A stretch of DNA of 64,000 nt from Gnetum montanum (GCA_015680685.1 MNCI01003787.1:162115-226114), one strand, 5' to 3'. Positions 19,376 through 30,968 are shown, counted from the stretch's first letter. Translations and numbers: made by a program. The notes: a model not told the origin generated them from the letters alone.

Positions 19376-21979
19376 ATGACACCAAATAGAAAGCACACAT
19401 AGGAAGTAGAACCATCTTAACCAAGGGAGAAATGGCCAAGAATGGACCTAAGTTAGAATACTAGCAACACATTCCACAAGTCCTCTTAGGTAAGAGGAAG
19501 AAGTGGAATCTATCAGATAGATTCCAGAACCAACAACAACAACAAAACACTCCCATTAGGATGATGCACCAGCACCAAATGCAAATGACCTCGACAAAGC
19601 CTTGCCTAAATCAGATCAAATCATGAGAGATCTAGAAAAAAGTGGTCTAAGAGTCAAAATTTGGCCCATTCTTGGAGCAAGCACCAAAAAAAGTGCAGGA
19701 CCCACTAAAGGCCTCTCCCATGTGGCCAATCACCACTTCCACTAGGGAGTGGTACGTGGGAGAGATATTCCTATTCTAGAACAACAGGTAGCCTAGATCA
19801 ATGGTGAAAATCAAGGACATCTCAATGTCCTACTCAACGTAGAACATTGTTGTAGTGCTTGGGTTGCCTGAAATAGGGACAAGTCTTGCTAAGATCCCAA
19901 GTAGGTAGATCCCAACATCAAGAAAGAATGGGTTTAGCGATGTTATGGCATCGACTACAAAGAGTTTGGCACGCTCACACTAGCAAAGAGTATCCATTAC
20001 AAGATTGCAAACTTCCACCTTAATTCCATGATGAGGCCGGACAAAATCATCACCTTCTCTACTAGATCATGCATTTCTCTAAGTGGGAGATTTCCCATCA
20101 ACTTTCCATACCTAATCTATCTAGATATGGAGAAGCAATTTAAAGAAAATGAATGTGGAAGGAAGGAACTCCCCTTTCCATACCTCATTAGGAAACTTTG
20201 TCGGAGGGGAGGAATAGTGCACTACACCAATGACATCATTAGGTAAGTTCCAGCTACCGAATGGGTAGAAATGATGAAAGAAAAGACACCTGCAACAACT
20301 ATCCAAAAAGAGAAGTAGTGACCACCTCCTCCTCCTACCACTCAAATAATTGTGCTAGACATCGTTGCAACTACCCAATAGTTGCACAAATAATAGGAAT
20401 GACTGTTGAGTGCATAAGAGAAATGAGTAGGCACGAGTGACAAGGACCCATCCATGTATAGACTAGTAATGAGTCACCTAAATGAGATGGCCTAAACAAT
20501 CAAATTAATGGGTCAAGGTGGATCCATCTTCTCAGCCCAAAGAACAAAACTACCTGCAAGGTCAAATCTGAGTGCTAGAGAGGTCATATTTTCTCTCACA
20601 GAATAATAACCACTCCTAGAAATCTCTTAGAATACTACAACCTTCTCAATGCACTTGGAGAAGGGTGAAGGAGCAACTATATTACTGATGCAACATTAGG
20701 GTTAGGAGACTATAGCAGAAGTGGTCATTGACCATACTACTGAAATACTCAATGCACTTGCAGCATCTACACTAGACATCACTGCACTCAAAGATGTGTA
20801 GACATTCGCAGGGACTACAAGAAACAAAATAAATGCAGCATAACATGAAGATTTATTGGATCAACTGGTGGGAATTGGGTAACTACTTTTAGATGTATTT
20901 AACCTTCTAGAAAATAATACTACAGCCTAGTCAGAGTTTCTAGAGGCAAGGAGCAAGAATATCATCTTGGAAGAGTAGCTTGAAATCGCCAAGAAGCTGA
21001 ATGAACACTTGGTTGCAAAAGTTATCAAATTAAGATCCTAGATTGCCAATCCTGCATTTCTCAACCTAGTACTAACAAGAGATGAAGTTATTGAATAAAT
21101 CAACATTAGACTAAAAGGAGTTGAGGGCGTAATGGAGATGGTGATATTCTACCAATCCTTGGTAGGGGCCACACATCACAAGATTTAGAAGTCCTTGGAT
21201 CAGACCCACTAGGAGAATGTGTAGTTGACCGCAAAGAACCATTTCCTATAGAATGTTGATGAGCACAAGTAATAATTAAAAAACTTCATTTATCAATAGC
21301 AGGAACTACTAGCCAAAGCAAACAAAGAACTAAGAAGATTAGTAGCAAAAAATAGAAATCTCTCCATGGAGGAGGTTTGTGCCCTTCAACAAAAAACTAC
21401 CATCAAGATAGCCACCTAGAAATTAAAAGCTCTCAAATTTGATAAAATCAAAAATCATTATAGATAGCAGGTTGGTCTACAAAAGGGAGTAAATGAAAAA
21501 CACATTCAATAGGAAAAGGTGAAAGTGAATGAAATCCTCTAGAAACTCTAACAAGGGAAATAATTATGGTAGCCCATTGTGGATGGGTTAGACGCCTACA
21601 ACAAGGTAGAAATTTGTATAAAAGAGTTGTAGATTGAGGAGATGATAGAATATATGGAGCTCACCAATCTTTGTTACAAAAATCTATCCATGTTGACTAC
21701 TAGGTGACCATGGTCAAAACTAGAGAAATAGGTGCCAACTTGTACTTNNCCTATCCATAGGATATCCCCATTCTAGCCCACATTGGTGATGCCATGTGGA
21801 TTATGAATGATCCTTGGAATAAGGAGGAGAAGATGAAGGAATTACTAGATGCCTTTCACCTTCCACTGGAGGTTGCAACTGTAGTAGAACAACCATAGCC
21901 ACCTTAGCTACCACATGTGCGTGAAGTTGGTGAAGCTCCTTTAGAACCTCAAGAGCCTCCACTGCTTGGGATTGTTTAA
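19376..21979 (+). pseudogene. Third ORF (env-position protein) relic, element A
   Basis: The ATG directly follows the candidate intron (MTPNRKH). Around 19990-20280 is the best-conserved part: a stretch read as LTLAKSIHYKIANFHLN, then, in the open frame 20028-20246, FPINFPYLIYLDMEK and PFPYLIRKLCRRGGIV. It resembles the core of the 'putative plant transposon protein' (Transposase_32) family. After a Pro-rich linker comes a long Lys/Glu/Leu-rich coiled-coil zone (about 20900-21700) and a conserved end HIGDAMWIMNDPWNKEEKM (about 21784-21840), stopping at TAA 21977. Homologues lie in B, D and E. No clear transmembrane segment is visible. Function unknown. Confidence 0.65.
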
Positions 21980-22203
21980 TCTTCTTCACCACCTTCATGC
22001 CACCAAAGAATGTGTTATCCAATTTTTATGTAGTCAAGTAATGGTGTTCAATTTTGTGTCGTGAACACCACCATTTTTTGTAATTGTTGATTTGTACACT
22101 TGGGTACTTAATTTTCTTAAGTTAGTTTGTTTTGTTAAGAATCAGTCAATAGTTCCATACCTTCCCAATTTTGTAAGGGAACTTGAGGATAAGTTTTCAT
22201 TTA

Positions 22204-22217
22204 GTCATGGGGTTATG
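22204..22217 (+). other. 3' polypurine tract, element A
   Basis: TAGTCATGGGGTTA immediately precedes the TGATGAATG start of the 3' LTR. The same GTCATGGGG core is found in E (27350-27337, minus strand) and, weakened, in B and F. Confidence 0.75.
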
Positions 22218-22689
22218 ATGAATGTCAAAGTGTCACATTGACGAGCCCCTGTTGACATGACCTTATCGATGGGCCCCCATCAACGAGGCCTCATTTACAT
22301 GGTGTTGCCTCGTTAATGGGGCTACATCGACATAGCGTTTGCTATGTCTATGGGACCCCATTGATGCAGTCCTATAGCAAAAACTATAAATATGAGTTCC
22401 CAGCCATGTTTATGAAGACAGAAGTCATAGTAGTAGTAGAGCTCTTGTAGTTTGTCTATTTGAAAGTTAGAATATTTCTCTAAGTGCTCATAGCAGGAGT
22501 TCGAAAGTGTACAGATCTTTATTCAAGCACTATTATACCTAAACCACACCAGTGTGTATAGGAATAAAGACAAGCCTTTTTATCAAACCTTGTAGCACTT
22601 AGAATAGATTAATGATTTATTTATGTATTTATTATTTTCATGAAATTTGAAATTAATTAAGATAAATTATGTTGGCACATTTTGGCCAT

Positions 22690-23240
22690 TTAATGAAGCA
22701 GGCTTTGTGAGGTTGTGAAGCTAATCATATAACTAACATTCACCTTGATTTAAACATTGCCAATATTTTATTGGATGAAGACTTTTCAGAGGTGTTGGGT
22801 TGGTAGTTTGAAAGGTTTTTCTCTAATTGATTCACTAGCAAATATAGTTTTTTTTAAGAAAAATGATCAATTGTTCAGAGTTCATGATAATCCTCTACCA
22901 GCTATTTTAGTGCCAAAGAAGCATTCATTGGATCTACAAACATGTATTGATGTACAAGTCAAGAAGTGGGTTTAGTTAACCTCCATAAGGTATGGGAAGG
23001 TAATGAATGTAAGGCAACTTGTAGAAACCAAATTATGCCTTGGAATTGAGAGTTATATTGTTTGGCCTATGAAATGCCCCCGAAAATTTCATGAGGTTGA
23101 TATACAACATGTTGAGGCCATATTGAGAAAGATTTATCGCAACATTTGTAAATGATATCAATTGATGGGAACATTTGGAACAATTGCAATTGGTACTCAA
23201 CCAGATTGTTTAAGTAATTAGATCGTTAACAATGAATTCA
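22690..23240 (+). pseudogene. Shredded Ty3/gypsy RT fragment in the insertion
   Basis: LPAILVPKKHS (about 22895-22930) is the first RT block. Then, after a gap, 23060-23150 reads NAPENFMRLIYNML and FIATFVNDIN, corresponding to the palm and the active-site motif, with Asn in place of the first Asp. WEHLEQLQLVLNQIV follows at about 23168-23210. Pieces between these blocks are missing. It differs from the Athila-like RT of A, F, D and G and belongs to another gypsy branch. Confidence 0.55.
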
Positions 23241-23971
23241 AGGTTGATGTTTTGATGAACAACAAACTCATTGAACTGTATGGAAAATTTTTGAAGGATG
23301 CAAGTGGTGCTGTGTCTAGAAGTGGCTCTTATCAATATGAATCATGTGAAAGCATTATATTTCCCTGTACAAAAATTATGGTTTCGAAAGAACAAATAAA
23401 TAAAAAAATAATGATGGAACATCGCACAAAGGTTACAGTAAAAAAAAAGATTGTAGAACTAGGGTTTGACAGTATTATGAGCCTTGGCTAGGGGGTGCAG
23501 CTAGCGGGCAAAGGGGCAAGTAACACATATTCAACCACCACCACAGTCCACGTCACAATAAAGAGATGGAACTGATCCACCACCACCACAGTTACACACA
23601 ACATCACTGCTGCTGCATTCAACAAAACATTGCTGGATCAGACCGAACGGATGCCATGTCTGCCAGAAATCTGGAAGCATTTACCAGGAGTGGGAGTGGA
23701 TTATTTTTACTTAAAACATCATGTTTGAGAGATGGGATATCAGATGGCCCCTGTGCTGGGATGCATATCTGGAGATAGAGGGATCTAGGGTTCACCTACA
23801 CTCAGGTCTGGGCAAGGAGACTTGCACCTCCAAATTCATCCACTCCGAAAACACGCACGCCACCCTCGACGAAGCAACGGCTTGAAGATGGAGGAGGAGG
23901 CTAAATATGTTTACGGATCATGACCATCGGTAGCTAGAATGTTCTTGAATGCGAGCACTCGATGCTAAAGA
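23241..23971 (+). other. Non-coding part of the insertion
   Basis: GC-richer sequence with CCACCACCACAGT repeats (23537 and 23578) and no recognised coding relic. It probably includes the 3' untranslated region of the inserted element, because GGAGGAGGCTAAA near 23894 is purine-rich ahead of the LTR start. Confidence 0.35.
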
Positions 23972-25862
23972 TGTTGGAAATTCTATTTTGGGATTATCGG
24001 ACTGTTATCTGTGGAGGCTCCCTCGTGCATCTATCTTGATTTTTGCACAATATCCATTCGGTTACAAAGTTACGTATTATCAATATGTACATACTTGTGA
24101 CTGAAACATGTTAATATTTAGATGCACGAGGTACGGGGCAAATGTCCCGTGAATCTGGTCCGAGTTTGTCTCGCGTAACAAGTAACACAAAGCGACTGTC
24201 AACAAGTCTTCACCTCATTCGGGATTGATAGGGTTTTGGATTCGCTGTGTGTATTTTGTATGTGAGAACCTGGTAGAATCAGCTATGAAAACCAGTGAGA
24301 CGTAACCAGCATTACGACAATACTTCATCAAACAGTTGATAAGAAAAAAAATCTACAATTTGGTCACGTGGCCTCAACATATTTTTTAATTAACTTTGGG
24401 TTTTGATTGTTACTATGCTGTACATTTGATAGCCCTTGGTTGTGTACCAAGTAAGTATTAATATTGATTTAAAAATTTTCATATGCTAAGGAGTTATATT
24501 GGATAGTTATCCAATAGGACACTTGGCCACCATAGNNNNNNNNNNNNNNNNNNNNNNNNNNNNNNNNNNNNNNNNNNNNNNNNNNNNNNNNNNNNNNNNN
24601 NNNNNNNNNNNNNNNNNNNNNNNNNNNNNNNNNNNNNNNNNNNNNNNNNNNNNNNNNNNNNNNNNNNNNNNNNNNNNNNNNNNNNNNNNNNNNNNNNNNN
24701 NNNNNNNNNNNNNNNNNNNNNNNNNNNNNNNNNNNNNNNNNNNNNNNNNNNNNNNNNNNNNNNNNNNNNNNNNNNNNNNNNNNNNNNNNNNNNNNNNNNN
24801 NNNNNNNNNNNNNNNNNNNNNNNNNNNNNNNNNNNNNNNNNNNNNNNNNNNNNNNNNNNNNNNNNNNNNNNNNNNNNNNNNNNNNNNNNNNNNNNNNNNN
24901 NNNNNNNNNNNNNNNNNNNNNNNNNNNNNNNNNNNNNNNNNNNNNNNNNNNNNNNNNNNNNNNNNNNNNNNNNNNNNNNNNNNNNNNNNNNNNNNNNNNN
25001 NNNNNNNNNNNNNNNNNNNNNNNNNNNNNNNNNNNNNNNNNNNNNNNNNNNNNNNNNNNNNNNNNNNNNNNNNNNNNNNNNNNNNNNNNNNNNNNNNNNN
25101 NNNNNNNNNNNNNNNNNNNNNNNNNNNNNNNNNNNNNNNNNNNNNNNNNNNNNNNNNNNNNNNNNNNNNNNNNNNNNNNNNNNNNNNNNNNNNNNNNNNN
25201 NNNNNNNNNNNNNNNNNNNNNNNNNNNNNNNNNNNNNNNNNNNNNNNNNNNNNNNNNNNNNNNNNNNNNNNTTTTTGGTAGCATAATAGGATTTTCTTGA
25301 AGAAATTGCTTATTTGAGCCTTGGAAGTTTAAAAAATTCATAGTTATTGAATTTGGGATAGCTTTATTGTGAAGTGTTTACTCGTGTCATTTTACCTTGT
25401 TTAAATATTTGAGGTCCACGCAAATCTACTTTCTTTTTTGTCTATTTACATTGAATCTTGCTCTATTTCTAGTTTTCTTGTGGAACTATCTCTTTCTCTA
25501 GGGAAAATTAGAAGTAGATTCGCAGAGTTGTGCTCAAATGTTTTTACAAAATTTTGTTTTTTACAAGTAGGTATTATAAGTACCGTGTAGACTAAGCAAT
25601 TGAAAAAAATAGGAACTCTCAACAATTCACAGTACTTGGCAAAGTTGGCTGAATCTCTTTAAGGTAAGTCATTTGTAGTTTACACAAAACGTAATCGTTT
25701 CATATTTCACAACTGCACTCCGCAACAGCACACACACATACTCGCATTAACTACTGAGTTTATTTGGAGGTATCTGGGCCTTGGTGTTGCCAGAGACCAG
25801 CAGGCACCTAAATCCTGTTCGAGGACACTCGTTGGCGATCACGTCCCAAACGATTTCCAACA
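23972..25862 (+). repeat. Candidate 3' LTR of the nested insertion
   Basis: TGTTGGAAAT at 23972 and ATTTCCAACA at 25862 form matching inverted ends, as usual for LTRs of plant elements with TG...CA termini. It contains a 736-base N gap, so only its edges can be read. No second copy is present in the window. Confidence 0.5.
24536..25271. other. Assembly gap (736 N)
   Basis: A run of N inside the candidate LTR. Open frames across it are meaningless. Confidence 0.99.
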
Positions 25863-26454
25863 AATTAGAATTTAAGTAACTAGTTAATTAATTAACATAA
25901 TAGATTAAGTACATAAGTATGATTGCTTCAACCGTAAACATGTATTCACTTGGTAATCCTAGTAGCATTATTGCTTGATGTGCTCAGTAGCATAGTGCTT
26001 ACTAATCGAACAGTGGATATGTGGGTTCAGGATGTGTATGGAATGTAGGATCAGATGCTTATGTTAGGATTAGTTAGAGACTAGTTAAGTGGTTAAATTA
26101 GATTAGTGTTAAATGATTTCATCTCTCTACTCTAAGGACCAAAGAACATAAAGCATAAAATAGTAAAATTCATACGCCTTGATTACACTTAACCACATCT
26201 TTGTACATCACAAGTGTAATTGGAAAGACAACAAACAACCTTAGGGCAAGGTTCACTTCCTAGAAGACCAATGTATCCAAAACTATAGAGTTTGCAGAAT
26301 TCAACTAGATTATACCTGAATGCTTCGTGATTCATATGGTTGGGCGTAGGGGTACCTTGACCACTCACTTTCCAAGTAGTTAGATCTATTTTACTATTCC
26401 TTATAAGACATGAGTGGAGGAGGCCACCATAATTACATCAAACTATTACATCAT

Positions 26455-27336
26455 TGATGAGAGCCGAAGATATCCCAACACTCTACCATGCAAGTCACAA
26501 GTTTCTACACATGACTAGATCATAATCCATAAATGAACAATGTAATTATGTTAGTAATTAATGTTAAGTTTTAGATCACTGTCTTTCCACTTGGAGTTAG
26601 TAAAGTTTGAGTGTATGGTTTAAATCTTAGTAACGCATAAGATTAGTTGATGTTGTAAGCTCTTAGTGCTCCTAAAGATAAACATGAATAAATAAAATTC
26701 TAAGTCTATTTAACTAAGGAATGTGTAAATCTAACTTAGCCTAGTGTGATGAATATCTAGTCATGGTCTATCGTACATATCTTAGACTCATGTAGTTGTC
26801 ACTAGAATTACCAAGTGGTATTACTATTGAGCAAATTAAGTAATGCCACTACTAGGTTATTAGATAACTACACTTAGTTCTTGAAACCAATCGTATCCAT
26901 ACTGCTTACTAATAACATGTAAAATAAAGTATTTAAATTGTAAATTATTAACTAGAAAAATAAAAAAATTATTCTAAGTAAACATAAAAAAACTAAGTGG
27001 ATGTTGCAATGATGAAAAGCAATCATGGTCTTTATTGCTAGTCATGAATTGTGTCCAAGTACAACTTGAATAAATATATCATACAACTACTCAACACCAC
27101 ATTGTGGGCATTCACTCTATCATTAAAGATAAAAAAAGAAACTATAAGAGCCTAGCTAAAGTTTGGAATGAAAAGTTATCAATTCTATGCCTAAGTGCTG
27201 GTATTTAAAGGGTTGCATAGATCTTGAAACATCACATCAACGATGATGTAGGATGAGCTACAACATTATGGGTACAATATCGTTGATATGATATTATAAA
27301 TACAATATCATATCTTCTTAAAAAATGGTTTCATCA
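26455..27336 (-). repeat. 3' LTR of element E/H
   Basis: 882 bp, starting TGATGAAACC (minus strand, 27336) and ending CTCTCATCA (26455). The U3 has a perfect inverted repeat at 27285-27314 and a TTTAAATA box at 27209-27202. Length and ends equal those of the LTRs of B (871, 898) and D (885). The bases before it, ATCAT, may be its target duplication, but the partner is outside the window. Confidence 0.75.
27285..27314. promoter_or_regulatory. Perfect hairpin in the U3 of E/H
   Basis: GATATGATATT and AATATCATATC are exact inverted arms of 11 bp around an 8-bp loop. Further GATATTG copies lie next to it. It sits about 75 bp upstream of the TATA-like box and occupies the place of the palindrome arrays in the other LTRs. 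Confidence 0.6.
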
Positions 27337-27350
27337 TACCCCCATGACTA
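27337..27350 (-). other. 3' polypurine tract, element E/H
   Basis: On the minus strand AGTCATGGGGGTA abuts the TGATGA of the LTR. It has the longest G-run among the polypurine tracts here. Confidence 0.7.
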
Positions 27351-27532
27351 ACTAGAAACTTTTCCTCAAGTTAAAACAAAATGAGGATAGAGTCCTTGAC
27401 AAAATTAGAAGGTAAACTTATCTTGATACTACTGACTATTTACATGACTATGTGAATGCTGCATTAGTGTGTTTGCAAAATGACACAATAACATAACCAA
27501 AAAAAACTAAACTAAAGTAGCTTGATGTAGCC

Positions 27533-30210
27533 TTATGTTCTTGGTGGTGGAGGCTCTTCCATTAAATTCTTCTCTTTCTCTTCAGGCTTCTAGAATTGGT
27601 AATGATTTAGGAATGCCTCAAGTTTTTCCTCTTCTATCCTTAGGTCATGTACCATCCACACTTGTTCAGTGATTTTTGATGGAGCTAGTACATCCCATGG
27701 TCATGGTAGTTGTGGAAACATTTAATTAGCCTTCACATACCAAGGTATGAACTACCTTCTCTCTTCTTCAAATGCTTTAGCTACATTTCGAAGTTCTTGG
27801 TAGTCAAACATTTTGTTCTAAGTTGCGACAACATCTTTTTGTCCTTGGTAGCTTACTTTTACAATTTCAAGCTCAGAGTTTATTATAGGTAGTTTTTATA
27901 GGACATCCTTTCTATCAACAAAATCTTTCTTGTACATGACATACATAGCTACTACCTGTTGCTTAAGTTCTTTTCTAGGTCATCTTGCTATCAACATGGC
28001 CAAGTTAGTATATTGAAGGTTTGCTAACTATCTAGGAGTCCTTATTTTTTATTTCAACCTGATGGACATGGATGAGACTATCTAGGATGGGCTACCAAGT
28101 AGGATTTTGAACAAGGATGAAGTTAATCTTGGCCTTGGACATTTGGATTTCTTTCTCATTGATTTGTTTATACATATCCACTTAATCCCTAAAATGTCCC
28201 TTGCGTCTTTCATGTTTCTTGGTCTCATTTTACCACACTCTTATTTTAATTGTAGATTTTTGTCAGATTGCATGGACTTTTTCCATTGACAGGTTCATAT
28301 TTTCTCAAGATAATTTGCTAATGTCCTTGTTGACACTGATTAATTGTTCTTGCAATTGATAAATACTTTCTTTAAGAACATTCATCTATTTCTTCACATC
28401 TATCAACCTTGTGTTGTTGGTAAAAAGCTTTTTATTCTCTTCTTCTAAAGCTGTGAGAGCTTTAGCATGTGCATATGTTTGTGCTTATACAACTGACCAA
28501 TTCCACACAACCTTCTCTCTTTTGATCTAAATTTTAATATTATGGGTAATGATTTACCTCACCTAATTTTTTCTAAATTGGTCAAGTTGATTAGGGGCTA
28601 CAAACTATGCAAGGTCTCTTCTTTCATCTCTCAGGGCTGCTAATTCTTCTTATAGCCTCTACACCTCATTTTTTGAATGTTTTTCTCTCATTTCTACCAT
28701 AATCAACATTTCCTTTATGGTAATCAAAATAGATTACATTGCAATGATATTGCTAGGGATATCAAATAGATTTTGCATGGCGTAGCCTATTTGCAACATT
28801 TTTTCTAGAACATCTTCATACTTGATTGGAATCATTGAGGTACCAATGAGGATTTAAGCATCTCTTAATTTAGAAATATCATCCGGTGGCATAATAGGAA
28901 CATTGAAGGATTCTTTGATGTGGTTAGTGATGATCTTTGTAGCTCCTGCTACATCTTGATGTTGCATAATCACAATTATGGTACCTTCTCTAGTTTCAAG
29001 CATCACTTGGAATGATGCAACATTTCCCAAAATTTATTGTGCCCATTCTTCCTCTCCTCCTCTTTGCAATGACAATTGCCCATTATTAGGATCTACAAAA
29101 ACTATGGGTTGATTTAAGCTTTCTCTAACCTTATAGAGATTAGCATCCTCTCTTATTCCCTAGCTTATGGTGCCTATAATTTGACGTAGATGACTCATTA
29201 AAGGTCTGTAATCCTGTGGTGATGGTGGTGATTGCTACTCAAGTCTATCTCTAGTAGGTGGCTAACTACTATGCCCTACTTGTTACTATTTCCCAATAGC
29301 AAGAATGTTACTCGCATGAGATGAAGCTATAGCTCCCTCAGTGCTTACTTGCTTCTCCAAGTGATCATTCTTAGATGGCATTAGCTTGAACATTTCAGCA
29401 TAAGAAGCATTCTAGGCTTTTCTTGGAACCTAGTTAGTGTAACCCAAAATCCTTTCTTTTTTATACAAATTCCTTATTAGATAGGGGAATGACAATTTAA
29501 GATTTCCTACCTTCTTCTCCTCAAACCACTTTTGAATTTCCAAGATGAGCAAATGGGTGATGTTGGCATTGAATTTCCCCATCAAAATTGCACTTCCTTG
29601 AACTACATATGTTTAGTCCCAATATTGAAATAAATATTTTCTTTTACTGAAAGCTCACTATAATCTTTATCCTCCTTACCATAGGCTCTCTACAGCCATA
29701 GTATCTTCTCGTCAGTGTCTAATCTTGTTAAAACCTATGCTACATTAGCCCCTTCATTTGGGATATTGAAGGCTTGAAAAATACCTCTAATGAATAAGGT
29801 ACTAAAACTTCTTCTATCCCATATGTACCATTAACCATTGTTGGAAAATGTAGGCCATAGGGGAGATTCTTGAAGTTGCATCTTCACAGCCTCTAGAGTA
29901 AACTTCATGAATCAACCAAATTTTAGTTCCACGATGACTATGGACATGATAAACTTCTCTTGTATGTCTTAGAGACATTCATTAGATAACATGGTGCCCT
30001 ATCCTTATTTAGGTCCATGTGGTGCTTTACCATTGCTTGTGCTAAATGTTCAATAGCAAGAGTTTGTTGATGGATATTGAATGATTGAGCCTCATGCTCT
30101 ACATGTTTGGATTGTGGATTTTTTTCTCTTGCTTAGCCTCTTCCATGACCTCTTGATCTCTTACGTCCTAGTTGTGAAGGTCCTTCCACTCTTGGTCTCT
30201 TTGGGACCAT
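27533..30210 (-). pseudogene. Third ORF relic, element E/H
   Basis: The ATG at 30210 (minus) is directly preceded by GATTGTAG, so the splice-acceptor-next-to-ATG arrangement of A and D recurs. The N-terminus is basic (PKRPRVEGPSQLGRKRSR). The conserved core (about 29600-29440) reads GKFNANITHLLILEIQKWF and LSFPYLIRNLYKK, clearly matching A and B. A coiled-coil region follows, and the C-terminal motif appears as EQVWMVHDLRIEEEKLEAFL near 27685-27625. The frame ends with a TAA at 27533 after a Pro-rich tail. Many stops show it is dead. It is the most diverged of the four copies and so represents another subfamily. Confidence 0.65.
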
Positions 30211-30550
30211 CTACAATCATCAAAAAGTTTAATATTACCAAAGTATTTAAATTGGTTCATAATGATAATCCTTCTCATAATCTTGGTTAAATTAAGCTCA
30301 TATTGTTCTATACTAGTTATGTTCTTCATTATGATTGCAAAGTTAGAAAGACTTCGAAAAGAAACCCCCTAAGTGTTATATCTTTAATTTTTACGACCTT
30401 CCATATCTATCATTTCTTTGTTTCTTATGCTCCTAAATAGTTAGTTTGGTTAGTTAGGAGAATCAATTTAGTTCCTTAGCTTGGATTTGTTTAGTTAGCT
30501 TTGATGTTCTTAATTTTTTGGTATACTCACCCTTTATAATGTTTTCTAGG
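30211..30550 (-). other. Leader region of the E/H third ORF
   Basis: AT-rich sequence with no coding relic. It should hold the third-ORF leader, of which only the acceptor-like end next to 30210 is convincing. The block of promoter motifs present in A, B and D is not seen and may have been lost at the junction with F near 30550. Confidence 0.4.
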
Positions 30551-30555
30551 TGTTA

Positions 30556-30948
30556 GAAAATTTTAGCTAAAATTTTAAGATGTGCATGCAATAGATACAT
30601 GGGTTCAAGACATGTACAAAAAGTGGGAATAGATACTTATTTTAGGATTAATTAAATGATTAGTTAATTAGTTAATTTATATTAGTTAATCAAATTCCTT
30701 TTTATCTACATTTCAAGAACTTAACTATAAAACATAAAAATGATACCAATTGAATGCCTTAGTTACACTTAACCATACCAATAGACGTCACAAGTGTAAT
30801 TGGAAAGACAACAATTGATCTTAAGGCTAGATTCATTTCCTAAAGGGCTAGTGCACTGGGAACGAAAAAGTCCATGGAATTCAACTAGATTGTGTGTGAA
30901 CACTTGTGAGTCATATGGTTGGGTGTAGGGGTACCCTGCCACTCATCA
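30556..30948 (+). repeat. Truncated 5' LTR of F
   Basis: The last 390 bp of the LTR, beginning near ATACATGGGTTCAAG, align with 37418-37768 and 42752-43106. The U3 and R regions, and with them the promoter, are missing. It ends in ACTCATCA directly before the primer site. Confidence 0.8.
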
Positions 30949-30968
30949 TTGGCACCGTTGCTAGGGAC
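30949..30968 (+). other. Primer binding site, element F (Asp-tRNA type)
   Basis: TTGGCACCGTTGCTAGGGAC follows the LTR end. It corresponds to the TGGCGCCGTTGCC-type site of Athila/Tat elements with two mismatches. Confidence 0.75.

Larger units (their letters stand above)
22670..25862 (+). mobile_element. LTR-element insertion in the 3' LTR of A
   Basis: The insert begins TGTTGG and ends CCAACA and is flanked by AATTA on both sides (22665-22669 and 25863-25867), a perfect 5-bp target duplication. The left part carries a shredded gypsy-type pol fragment and the right part looks like an LTR (23972-25862). Its left end should match that LTR but shares only the first six bases, so the 5' side seems to have been deleted internally. 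23470-25860 is richer in GC and CpG than the surroundings, suggesting a younger element. Ns fill 24536-25271. Confidence 0.75.
10223..26367 (+). mobile_element. Athila-like Ty3/gypsy element A, with nested insertion
   Basis: It starts TGATGAAT and ends CACTCA, with CTTTT and CTTTC flanks as a near-perfect 5-bp target duplication. Inside are gag, an aspartic protease with ALLDSGSSVNLIS, RT, RNase H and integrase in gypsy order, a long T-rich spacer and a 2.6 kb third ORF before the 3' polypurine tract. The RT motifs and the third ORF at the 3' end fit the Athila branch. The 5' LTR is disturbed by an inverted contig (N at 10779 and 11180), and the 3' LTR by another element (22670-25862). All reading frames are dead. 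Confidence 0.85.
22218..26367 (+). repeat. 3' LTR of element A, split by an insertion
   Basis: 22218-22669 matches 10223-10660. The LTR resumes at 25863 and runs to CACTCA at 26367, giving about 950 bp without the insert and one copy of the duplication. TATAAATA is at 22385-22392. The tail includes the TATGGTTGGGCGTAGGGGTA block that closes every gypsy LTR in this window. Together with the 5' LTR this fixes the element borders. Confidence 0.85.
26455..30550 (-). mobile_element. Antisense Athila-like element E/H, 3' portion
   Basis: On the minus strand this piece has, from right to left, the start of a third ORF (30210), the ORF itself, a polypurine tract and a 3' LTR ending at 26455. Its gag-pol side is not adjacent. 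At about 30550 the sequence changes to the truncated LTR of F. An antisense spacer and protease with the expected polarity reappear at 43107-45588, so I infer that F/B split one element in two. The LTR and third ORF are more diverged than those of A, B and D. Confidence 0.7.

Noticed and set aside
22757-22975. A kinase-like reading of HLDLNIANILLDEDF near 22740-22780
   Set aside because: It resembles the catalytic loop of plant kinases only over about 15 residues. The following LVPKK and RT blocks fit a retroelement, and no other kinase motif is found nearby.
24469-25341. Open frames of 260-290 codons on both strands
   Set aside because: They are almost entirely the 736-base N gap.
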